A stretch of 64,000 bases of DNA from Planctomycetota bacterium (GTDB lineage Bacteria; Planctomycetota; UBA1135; UBA2386): assembly GCA_020638655.1 (NCBI GenBank), contig JACKIC010000001.1:434001-498000 (forward strand), in the 5' to 3' direction. This document shows positions 23,806 to 30,752 of this stretch, piece after piece (within the stretch, counting starts at the first letter, position 1; each line of letters starts with the position of its first letter). Position numbers and translations under genes: made by a program. The notes under the pieces were generated by a model that was given only the letters and a program-made list of their open reading frames with translations, made no database searches and was not told the DNA's origin.

Positions 23806-24657
23806 ATGCAGCAGGTCGATCAGATCCTGGACAGCCTCAAGGCCATTCCGCCGTTGCCCGACGTCGCGCAGCGGTTGCTCGCGATGGTCAACGACCCGGA
23901 CTACGAGATCGACGCGGTCGTCGACCTCGTGCGTCACGACCCGACCCTGACCGCGCGCCTGCTGCGCCTGGTCAATTCGGCGATGTTCGGCAACGCGCGC
24001 GCGATCACGACCGTCCCGGAGGCGATCGCCTACGCGGGCACGCGCAACCTGGTCAAGATCGTGCTGGTGAGCTGCACGGCCTCGCAGTTCGCCGCGACGC
24101 CGACCTCCCGCTACGCCGATCCGGGCGAACTCTGGCGCCACACGCTCGGCTGCGCCTTCACCAGCCAGCACCTCGCCGCGCGCGTCGCGCTCGACCCCAG
24201 CCTGGCGTTCACCGCCGGGGTCCTGCACAACGTCGGCAAGATCGCGCTGGCGCGCCACGGGGCCGCCTGGCGGGCCGATCTGGCCGACTCGGTGACCGAG
24301 GAGGTGCACGACCTCTGCGCCATCGAGCGGCAGAGTTTCGGCGTGGATCACGCGCACGCCGCCGCCGTGGTCGCCACGGCCTGGCAGCTGCCCGCCGAGC
24401 TCGCCGAGCCCCTGGCGACGCACCACGACGACGAACCCGCGACGCCGCTGGCCGCGGTGCTCGATCTCGCCGACACGCTCACGCTCGCCGCTGGCATCGG
24501 CAATCCGGTCGCGCCGCGCTCCCCGTCACCGCGTCCGGCGTCGCTGGAGCTGCTGGAGCTGGACGCAGGCGATCTGCAGACCGCAACCGCCCACCTCATG
24601 GTCGAGATGCAGCGCTGCCAAGAACTCCTGAACCTCAACTCGTTCGTCGACCGATAG
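23806..24657 (+). CDS. HDOD domain signalling protein
   Basis: 283 residues from ATG 23806 (RBS AGGGGGAGAG). The HDOD fold is seen in IPPLPDVAQRLLAMVNDPDYEIDAVVDLVRHDPTLTARLLRLVNS at the start, then AGVLHNVGKIALA and HAHAAAVVATAWQLP. HDOD proteins are non-enzymatic HD-like scaffolds in motility and stress signalling; some relatives act with c-di-GMP or chemotaxis systems. The canonical HD pair reads HN here (LLHNVGK), consistent with no hydrolase activity. It sits between the sigma gene and cheY, suggesting a motility-control operon. Confidence 0.85.
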   Translation: MQQVDQILDSLKAIPPLPDVAQRLLAMVNDPDYEIDAVVDLVRHDPTLTARLLRLVNSAMFGNARAITTVPEAIAYAGTRNLVKIVLVSCTASQFAATPTSRYADPGELWRHTLGCAFTSQHLAARVALDPSLAFTAGVLHNVGKIALARHGAAWRADLADSVTEEVHDLCAIERQSFGVDHAHAAAVVATAWQLPAELAEPLATHHDDEPATPLAAVLDLADTLTLAAGIGNPVAPRSPSPRPASLELLELDAGDLQTATAHLMVEMQRCQELLNLNSFVDR

Positions 24658-24702
24658 CTGATCGGGCCCAGCGCCACACCTCGAGTCAAGGAAAACGACC
24701 AC

Positions 24703-25074
24703 ATGGCCAAGAACGTTCTGATCGTCGACGACTCCGCCACGATGCGGAAGATCATCATGCGTGGCATCCGCCAGGCAGGCATCGAAAACGCCGACTTCAA
24801 GGAAGCCGGCGACGGCGTCGAAGGCCTCAAGGCCGTCGAGGGCGAGAAGTTCGACCTGATCCTCTCCGACGTGAACATGCCCAACATGAACGGTCTGGAC
24901 TTCGTCAAGGAGGTCAGCGCCAAGCTCTCGACGCCGCCCCCGATCGTGATGATCACGACCGAAGGCAGCGAAGAGGTCGTCAAGGAAGCGATGAGCCGCG
25001 GCGCCAAGGGCTACCTCAAGAAGCCGTTCACGCCCGAGAAGATCCAGGAAGTCATCGGCCCGTTCCTCAAGTGA
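24703..25074 (+). CDS. cheY: Chemotaxis response regulator CheY
   Basis: Single receiver domain, 123 residues. Acidic pocket D9-D10 (IVDDSATMRKI), phosphorylation site D56 (LILSDVNMPNMNGLDF), switch Thr near 85-86 (MITTEGSE) and K106-K107 (YLKKPFTPE). Phospho-CheY would bind the flagellar motor switch to change rotation. No kinase CheA is in the window, so the rest of the pathway lies elsewhere. A phosphatase-like cheX follows 40 bp later. Confidence 0.94.
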   Translation: MAKNVLIVDDSATMRKIIMRGIRQAGIENADFKEAGDGVEGLKAVEGEKFDLILSDVNMPNMNGLDFVKEVSAKLSTPPPIVMITTEGSEEVVKEAMSRGAKGYLKKPFTPEKIQEVIGPFLK

Positions 25075-25114
25075 GCGCGGCGACGCGTTCACCCAACACC
25101 CAGGAAGCCAAGCG

Positions 25115-25603
25115 ATGACGAACGAAACCCTGGACCCGGCGTTGGTCGAGAGTCTTCAAGACTCCGCCCGCGAGATCCTCGAGACGATGGTCTTCATGAC
25201 GCCCGACAACATCGAGGTCGTCCCGGAGAGCTCGTCCGTCTTCCGCGCCGAGGTCGTCGGCCTGCTCGGCTTCACGGGGACCCGCTCGGGCACCGTGGTC
25301 GTGCGCACCACGCAGGACCTCGCCAAGACCATCGCCGCCAAGATGCTGATGATGGAGCCCGAGGAGCTCGGCAGCATGGAGGAGGCCTGCGACGGCTTCG
25401 GCGAACTCGTCAACATGCTCAGCGGCAACTTCAAGAACGCCTGGGTCGCGAACGGCAACGTGATGGATCTGTCGGTGCCCAACGTGATCCTCAGCGGGGA
25501 AGTGCGCCTGAACATGCACTCCGACCCGGCGCTGCGGACCTGCGTGCGCATCCACGTGGGCGGCGGCCAGCTGGACGTCGGCATCCACTTCGAAGCAGTC
25601 TGA
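25115..25603 (+). CDS. cheX: CheX-like CheY-phosphatase
   Basis: 162 residues of the CheC/CheX/FliY class, which dephosphorylates CheY-P. The catalytic helix carries E97 and N100 in GFGELVNMLSGNFKN, the E-x2-N signature. The framework matches CheX: ETMVFMTPDNIEV at the start, then a beta segment GFTGTRSGTVVVRTTQDLAKTIAAKML. One catalytic helix is visible, as in CheX. It lies directly after cheY, fitting a role in resetting it. ATG 25115 follows a weak AGGAAG. Confidence 0.88.
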   Translation: MTNETLDPALVESLQDSAREILETMVFMTPDNIEVVPESSSVFRAEVVGLLGFTGTRSGTVVVRTTQDLAKTIAAKMLMMEPEELGSMEEACDGFGELVNMLSGNFKNAWVANGNVMDLSVPNVILSGEVRLNMHSDPALRTCVRIHVGGGQLDVGIHFEAV

Positions 25604-25617
25604 CCGGTCACCAACCC

Positions 25618-26706
25618 ATGGCGGGATCCACGCTCAAGCCAGGCACTGGCAAGGAGCTCAAGCGGCTCTTCGCCATGCTGACCAGCGCGATCGGCGAGAC
25701 CTTGGGGTCTCTGGTCGGTCGTGAGCTGAGCGTACGTCCGCTCGAGCCCGAGATCATCGATGCCGAGGGGCTGGTGGCGCAGCTCGAGCGCGCCAGCGCC
25801 GTGGCCCGCGGCGCGCTCGACAAGGAGTTCGCGGGGCGCTCGCTGCTGACCCTGGTTGAGGTGCCCGACGCGATCGCGATGTCTGGCATGTTGATGATGA
25901 CGCCCGAGCACGTCATCAACCAACACCGCGCCAAGGGCGCCCTCGACGGCGAAGACGCCGAGGCGTTCTCGGAGCTCGGCAACGTGCTCTACTCGGGCCT
26001 GGGCAACGTCCTGCGCGACAACCTCGGCAACGCCGACGTGCGCATGCAGGACCAGGGCATCGTCAAGCCCGGCTTCGACCAGGACGGCATCCTGGGCGAG
26101 GGCCCGCTGGTGGTGGCGCCGTTCAAGCTCAAGGTCGCCGACTACCCCGAGTCCGCGGGCTACCTGGTCATCGACCTCGCCACGGCCGAGGCCTGGAACA
26201 AGGCGCCGCTCGAGTCGAAGTCGGGCGCCGTCGTGGCGGCAGTCGAAGGCGGCGACGCTCCGGGCGCCGCGCTCGCCGGACTGCGACCGGACGACGACGG
26301 CATCGAGACGATCCCCGCTGCGCCGATCCGCGGCAAGCTGGCGGCATTCGTGCAGCAGACCGAGGTCTTCCGCGTGCTGCGCCGCAGCTGCCGCCGCGTC
26401 GGCCTCGAGCTGCGTCGACACGGCCGCGGCGAGATCCCCAATCCGGCCGCCCATCGCGGCGAGATCGTGCTCCTCGACATCCCCGCGACCGAAGAGCGGC
26501 GCTTCGAATGGTGCCGCCGCGTCAAGGAGTTCGGCCTCGACACCAAGGTGGTGCTGCTGCTGCACCATCCTTCGCGCGGCGTGGTCACCCAGGCCTTCCT
26601 GTCCAAGGCCGACACGATCCTGGGCTTCCCCTGCGAGGAGCTGCAGCTCTCGCAGAAGCTCGAGGCGCTGCTCGCGGACCTGCCGGTGCAGACGCCGGAC
26701 TCGTGA
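25618..26706 (+). CDS. CheC/CheX-like domain fused to a degenerate receiver
   Basis: 362 residues, 14 bp after cheX. Residues about 10-200 resemble a CheC/FliY-type phosphatase fold: SMSGMLMMTPEHV-like strand, then AEAFSELGNVLYSGLGNVLRDNLG, where E-x2-N is preserved in ELGN. After a variable linker, about 280-355 looks like a CheY receiver (GEIVLLDIPATEERRFEWCRRV, TKVVLLLHHPSRG, then a final helix). The acidic pocket is missing, so it is a pseudo-receiver. The product may bind CheY or the switch complex. This architecture is unusual; the fold assignment is by pattern only. Confidence 0.6.
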   Translation: MAGSTLKPGTGKELKRLFAMLTSAIGETLGSLVGRELSVRPLEPEIIDAEGLVAQLERASAVARGALDKEFAGRSLLTLVEVPDAIAMSGMLMMTPEHVINQHRAKGALDGEDAEAFSELGNVLYSGLGNVLRDNLGNADVRMQDQGIVKPGFDQDGILGEGPLVVAPFKLKVADYPESAGYLVIDLATAEAWNKAPLESKSGAVVAAVEGGDAPGAALAGLRPDDDGIETIPAAPIRGKLAAFVQQTEVFRVLRRSCRRVGLELRRHGRGEIPNPAAHRGEIVLLDIPATEERRFEWCRRVKEFGLDTKVVLLLHHPSRGVVTQAFLSKADTILGFPCEELQLSQKLEALLADLPVQTPDS

Positions 26707-26717
26707 GCCGGCCGCGC

Positions 26718-26915
26718 TCAGTCGCCGCGGCGCTGCCGGGCGCGGATCTGCACGACCTCCTCGGCGGTGCGCCGCGCCGACGCCAGGATCTGCTCGATCG
26801 CGCTGCGGTGCGCCTGCAGGGTGCCCTCCGCGGCCGCGACCTCGGCCTGGATCTCGATCGTGCCGAGCAGGTTGTTGACGCGGTGCAGGAGGTCCTCGAA
26901 CGGTGTGCCGGCCAT
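26718..26915 (-). CDS. Minimal His-kinase-dimerisation-like protein
   Basis: 65 residues on the minus strand. LLHRVNNLLGTIEIQAEVA closely resembles the H-box of HWE/HisKA_2 kinases (HRxxNxL), followed by a second helix (IEQILASARRTAEEVVQIRA). This would form a two-helix hairpin as in a DHp domain. No ATP-binding domain follows; the stop falls right after. It could be a stand-alone phosphoacceptor or a dimerisation fragment. It sits convergent with the CheC-like gene (11 bp apart) in a motility-signalling neighbourhood, which fits a signalling role. Confidence 0.55.
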   Translation of the reverse strand: MAGTPFEDLLHRVNNLLGTIEIQAEVAAAEGTLQAHRSAIEQILASARRTAEEVVQIRARQRRGD

Positions 26916-27036
26916 GCGTCCGCGAGGGTAGCGCGGCGACGGGCTGTCGTACAGCGCGACGACGAGGTGTTGGCAATCGCCATGCGCCCTGGTGGCTGAC
27001 CGCACCACGCCCACCACATCTGGTGGTTCAGCACTT

Positions 27037-27050
27037 GGCACGTGAGGTGC
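27037..27050 (+). promoter_or_regulatory. Candidate sigma-54 promoter of the fliO operon
   Basis: TTGGCACG-TGAG-GTGCT: invariant GG (27037-27038) and GC (27049-27050) are exactly 10 nt apart, and the -24 half is a perfect TGGCACG. Transcription would begin near 27062. An inverted repeat CCACCA-CATC-TGGTGG (27011-27026) lies just upstream. The leader would be very short for ATG 27075. Confidence 0.4.
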
Positions 27051-27074
27051 TTCAAGGAGGACGTGAGGACCTCC

Positions 27075-27776
27075 ATGAAGTCGATGCCCAAGTGGTTGCT
27101 CGTTCCCCCCGCCGCGGCGCTGCTCGTCGTGCTCGGCCCGCTGTCGATGGCCTCGGGCCGCGGCAACAAGGCAGACCAGCCGACCACTCCGCTCGCGTCG
27201 TCGGTGACGCCCCCGGCGACCACCCCCGCCGCGAACGCGCCGGCGACCTCGCCCGAGGCCGCCCTGCGCCCGGCCGCCCGCACCCCGGCGCTGCCGCGCA
27301 CGCCCGACTTCTTCGAGATCGGCAGCGCCCTGGCCGGCGTCCTGCTGCTCGGCATCGGCGGCGTGATCGTGCTGCGCAAGCTGCGCGGCGGCGCGACCCC
27401 GACGGGCGGCACCAGGCTGATCACGCTGCGCCAGAGCCTGCGCCTGTCGCAGCGCCAGGCCGTGCACGCGATCGAGTTCGACGACCGCATCCTGCTGATC
27501 GGTGAGAGCGAGCGCGGGCTGACGCTGCTCGAAGGTGGCCGCCAGCAGGCCGTCGCCGACGAGGCCGAGGTGCTGACGCGCACCTCGCAGCGGCTCGACG
27601 CCGTGGTCGACGACGCCGCGGAAGACGACGGCGCCGTGCCCAAGAACCTCGTGATCCCGCGGCCCGCGAACGGTCCCTCGCGGCGCCTGCCGACGCCGCC
27701 GCGCACCCCGGCCGCCGCCAAGGCTGCCCCGAGCCTCACCGACTTCCGCGCGCTGCTGCAGAAGGCTGGCCGCTGA
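27075..27776 (+). CDS. fliO: Flagellar export protein FliO
   Basis: Assembly factor for the FliP ring of the flagellar export gate. 233 residues from ATG 27075 (GTG 27063 and GTG 27042 are in-frame alternatives). It has an N-terminal hydrophobic or signal segment (WLLVPPAAALLVVLGPLSM), a long Pro/Thr/Ala linker, and one transmembrane helix (about 98-118, IGSALAGVLLLGIGGVIVL). The FliO-type cytoplasmic beta domain follows (RLITLRQSLRLSQRQAVHAIEFDDRILLIGES). The tail is Pro-rich. Its stop overlaps the fliP ATG (TGATG), giving tight coupling. Confidence 0.85.
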   Translation: MKSMPKWLLVPPAAALLVVLGPLSMASGRGNKADQPTTPLASSVTPPATTPAANAPATSPEAALRPAARTPALPRTPDFFEIGSALAGVLLLGIGGVIVLRKLRGGATPTGGTRLITLRQSLRLSQRQAVHAIEFDDRILLIGESERGLTLLEGGRQQAVADEAEVLTRTSQRLDAVVDDAAEDDGAVPKNLVIPRPANGPSRRLPTPPRTPAAAKAAPSLTDFRALLQKAGR

Positions 27777-28582
27777 TGAAGCGCCTCTTCCAACTGCTGA
27801 CCCTGCTGCTCGCGCTCGCGGCGCCGCTCGCCGCGCAGGCGCCCGACCCCGTCGCGCCGCCGGCGCCGGCCACGGCCTTCGGGCCGCCGGCGCCGAGCTC
27901 CGGCCAGGGCCCGGGCGTGACGCTGTCCCTGCGCGGCGGTGACGGCCGCGAGAACCTCAGCTCGGCGCTCGAGATCGTGCTGCTGATGACCCTGCTGGCG
28001 ATGGCGCCGGCGCTGGTCATGACGATGACCTGCTTCACGCGCATCGTCGTGGTGCTGTCGTTCCTCAAGCGCGCGATGTCGATGCAGGACCTGCCGCCGG
28101 CGATGATCACGACCGGCTTCGCGCTGTTCATGACGATCTTCGTCATGAAGCCGGTGGTCAGCGACGTCTACGACCAGGCCTACCTGCCCTACGTCGAGAA
28201 CCGCATGGACTGGCGCGAGGCGGCGGGCATCGCGACCACGCGCATGAACCAGTTCATGCTCGCGCAGACGCGCGAAGAGGACGTCGCGCTGATCCTCGAC
28301 CTCAGCCGCACGCCGCGCCCGGCCACCGCCCTGGAGACGCCGTTCCACGTCACGGTGCCGGCGTTCGTGCTGTCGGAGATCAAGACCGCCTTCCAGATGG
28401 GCTTCGTGCTGTTCCTGCCCTTCGTCGTCATCGACCTCGTGATCAGCGCGATCCTCGTCTCGATGGGCATGTTCAGCCTGCCGCCGGTGGTCGTGTCGAC
28501 GCCGCTCAAGCTGCTGCTCTTCATCCTCGTCGGCGGTTGGGACCTCGTCGTGGTCTCGCTGGCCGAGAGCTTCACCACCTAG
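27776..28582 (+). CDS. fliP: Flagellar export gate protein FliP
   Basis: Pentameric core of the export gate in the inner membrane. 268 residues: cleavable signal (LFQLLTLLLALAAPLAAQA), then the FliP hallmark LSSALEIVLLMTLLAMAPALVMTMTCFTRIVVVLSFLKRAM, a periplasmic loop, and the C-terminal helices with SEIKTAFQMGFVLFLPFVVIDLVISAILVSMGM and STPLKLLLFILVGGWDLV. All conserved blocks are present and the length is normal. It begins inside the fliO stop codon. Confidence 0.97.
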   Translation: MKRLFQLLTLLLALAAPLAAQAPDPVAPPAPATAFGPPAPSSGQGPGVTLSLRGGDGRENLSSALEIVLLMTLLAMAPALVMTMTCFTRIVVVLSFLKRAMSMQDLPPAMITTGFALFMTIFVMKPVVSDVYDQAYLPYVENRMDWREAAGIATTRMNQFMLAQTREEDVALILDLSRTPRPATALETPFHVTVPAFVLSEIKTAFQMGFVLFLPFVVIDLVISAILVSMGMFSLPPVVVSTPLKLLLFILVGGWDLVVVSLAESFTT

Positions 28583-28592
28583 GACCACGGCC

Positions 28593-28868
28593 ATGGGACA
28601 CGAAACCCTCCTCGACCTCGCCAAGCAGACGCTCGTCACCGCGCTGATGATCTGCGCCCCCGCGCTGCTCGTCGGCATGGCCGTCGGCCTGATGGTCAGC
28701 TTCTTCCAGACGGTGACCTCGCTGCAGGAACAGACCCTGACGATCGTGCCGAAGATGCTCGCGGTGCTGATCACCATCGTGGTGCTGATGCCGTGGATCC
28801 TGAGCACGCTGCGCGAGTTCACCGCATCCCTGTTCCGCAACCTCTCGGCGTTCGGACTCGGCGCCTGA
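28593..28868 (+). CDS. fliQ: Flagellar export gate protein FliQ
   Basis: 91 residues, two transmembrane helices (about 17-40 and 50-75). FliQ landmarks include ALLVGMAVGLMVSFFQTVTSLQEQTLTIVPKMLAV, which forms the inner gasket of the export gate with FliP and FliR. It lies between fliP and fliR with short spacers (10 and 19 bp), as in most flagellar operons. Confidence 0.97.
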   Translation: MGHETLLDLAKQTLVTALMICAPALLVGMAVGLMVSFFQTVTSLQEQTLTIVPKMLAVLITIVVLMPWILSTLREFTASLFRNLSAFGLGA

Positions 28869-28887
28869 CCGCGACCGCCCGCGAGCG

Positions 28888-29655
28888 ATGGACCTGGACT
28901 TCTACAACGGCTACGTGATGTCGCTGTTCCTGCACCTGGTGCGGGTCGGCGCGTTCATGGCCGTCGTGCCGTTCTTCGGCCGCCAGATCGACTCGCAGAT
29001 CCTGCGCCTGGTGCTGGCGGTGTCGTTCGCGACGGTGTTCTGGTGGGTCGGCGACCAGCGCATCACGCCGCCCGGCAACCTGCTGGCGCTCGGCGTGATG
29101 GGGCTGCGCGAGGGCCTGATCGGCCTCGCGCTCGGCTTCTCGCTGTCGACGCTGACCTCGATGCTGATCAGCGCCGGCGAGATCATCAGCTCGGAGATGG
29201 GTTTCTCGCTCGCGCGCGCGATGAACCCCGAGAGCGGCACCGACGCGACCGTGCTGTCGCAGCTGTTCCAGGTGTTCGGCATGCTGCTGATCCTGCAGTT
29301 CGACCTGCACCACGAGGCGATGCGCATCGTCGGCGACACCTTCCGCGCCTGCCCGGTCGGTCAACCCTTCGAGCTCGAGCCGATCTGGTTCGGCCTGCGC
29401 GCGCTGGTCTCCGGCAGCGTGCAGATGGCGCTGCAGTACGCCTTCCCCATCCTCGGCATCATGCTGCTGCTGTCGGTCGGCATGGTCCTGCTCGGCCGTG
29501 CCGTGCCGGCGATCAACCTGATGGAGTTCGGCTTCGCGCTGCGCGTGCTCGTGGCGCTGGCGATCTCGGCCTTCTTCATCGTCGAAGGCACCCCGTTCCT
29601 CCTCCACGTCTTCGGGGTGTTCCTCGACACCGCCCGGGACATGTTCCCCGCCTGA
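28888..29655 (+). CDS. fliR: Flagellar export gate protein FliR
   Basis: 255 residues, about six membrane helices. Family features include FLHLVRVGAFMAVVPFFG at the N-terminus, EMGFSLARAMNPESG in the middle (usual GxxMAxxxDP region) and PAINLMEFGFALRVLVALAI near the end, corresponding to P-x-x-N-x-x-x-x-G. One FliR joins five FliP in the gate. ATG 28888; the next gene starts 3 bp after the stop. Confidence 0.96.
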   Translation: MDLDFYNGYVMSLFLHLVRVGAFMAVVPFFGRQIDSQILRLVLAVSFATVFWWVGDQRITPPGNLLALGVMGLREGLIGLALGFSLSTLTSMLISAGEIISSEMGFSLARAMNPESGTDATVLSQLFQVFGMLLILQFDLHHEAMRIVGDTFRACPVGQPFELEPIWFGLRALVSGSVQMALQYAFPILGIMLLLSVGMVLLGRAVPAINLMEFGFALRVLVALAISAFFIVEGTPFLLHVFGVFLDTARDMFPA

Positions 29656-29658
29656 GCC

Positions 29659-30735
29659 ATGCCCCTCTTCGGTGACGATCAAGGCAAGACGGAGAAGCCG
29701 ACGCCGCAGCGGCTGACCGAGGTCCGCAACAAGGGCGACTCGCCGATGTCCAAGGAGCTGATCCAGGGCGGCCTGCTGGTGATCGCGGCGATCATGGCGG
29801 TCACCTCGGGGGACTGGTTCGTCGAGTCCCTGGCCAACCTGCTGCGCCGCGGCCTGATCGTCGACCTCGCGCACCGCAAGCTCACCGACATCCCCGGCGT
29901 CTGCCAGGAACTGCTCGGCGCGGTGATGCAGGTGATCGCGCCGTTCAGCCTGTTCGTCGGCACGCTCTGCGTCGGCACGCTGATCCTCGGCTACGGCCAG
30001 ATCGGCGTGCGCTGGTCGCGCGAAGTGATCGGCTTCAAGCTCGAGAAGCTCAACCCGTTCAGCAACTACAAGCGCATCTTCAACTTCCAGGCGATCGCGC
30101 GCACCCTGTTCGCCCTGGTCAAGCTGGCGGTGATCGTCGTCGTCCTGTGGCTCGTCGTCGGCAACCGCTGGCAGGCCCTGCTGCGCCTGCACGAGCAGCC
30201 CGTCGAGTCCGCGGCGCACACCATCGGCGACTTGGCGATCACGCTGCTGCTGTGGGTCGGGTTGGTGGTGTTCGCGCTGGCGTTCGCCGACTTCGCCTAC
30301 CAGCGCTTCAACTTCCAGCAGCGCAACATGATGACCCGCCAGGAGGTCGAGGACGAGCGCAAGCGCTCGGACGGCGACCCCGCGATGAAGATGCGGCAGC
30401 GCCGCGCCCGCAACGAACTGCTGCGCCACCGCATGATGGCCGACGTGCCCAAGGCCGACGTGATCATCGTCAACCCGACGCACTTCTCGGTCGCGCTGCG
30501 CTACGACCGCACGCGCGACGCCGCGCCGACCGTGGTCGCCAAGGGCGTCGACGACGTCGCCCTGCGCATCCGCGAGATCGCGCGCGAGAACGACGTGCCC
30601 CTGATGGAGGACCCGCCGCTGGCCCGCGCCTTGTTCCGCGCGGTCAAGGTCGGGCAGTCCGTCCCCGAACGTTTCTACCAGGCGGTCGCCGTGGTGCTGA
30701 GCCACGTCTACCGACTCAAGGGCAAGACCGCCTGA
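29659..30735 (+). CDS. flhB: Flagellar export switch protein FlhB
   Basis: 358 residues. It has N-terminal DDQGKTEKPTPQRLTEVRNKGD, four membrane helices, and a cytoplasmic domain. The autocleavage site is NPTHFSVALRY (cleavage between N and P), which controls the change from hook to filament substrates. The linker region VEDERKRSDGDPAMKMRQRRAR is also typical. Complete, and in the standard position before flhA. Confidence 0.97.
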   Translation: MPLFGDDQGKTEKPTPQRLTEVRNKGDSPMSKELIQGGLLVIAAIMAVTSGDWFVESLANLLRRGLIVDLAHRKLTDIPGVCQELLGAVMQVIAPFSLFVGTLCVGTLILGYGQIGVRWSREVIGFKLEKLNPFSNYKRIFNFQAIARTLFALVKLAVIVVVLWLVVGNRWQALLRLHEQPVESAAHTIGDLAITLLLWVGLVVFALAFADFAYQRFNFQQRNMMTRQEVEDERKRSDGDPAMKMRQRRARNELLRHRMMADVPKADVIIVNPTHFSVALRYDRTRDAAPTVVAKGVDDVALRIREIARENDVPLMEDPPLARALFRAVKVGQSVPERFYQAVAVVLSHVYRLKGKTA

Positions 30736-30752
30736 CCGGAGCACCCTGACGC

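Noticed and set aside
28819..30744. A 641-codon minus-strand frame opposite fliR and flhB
   Set aside because: No domain; reads as His/Asp/Gln-rich shadow of two certain genes.
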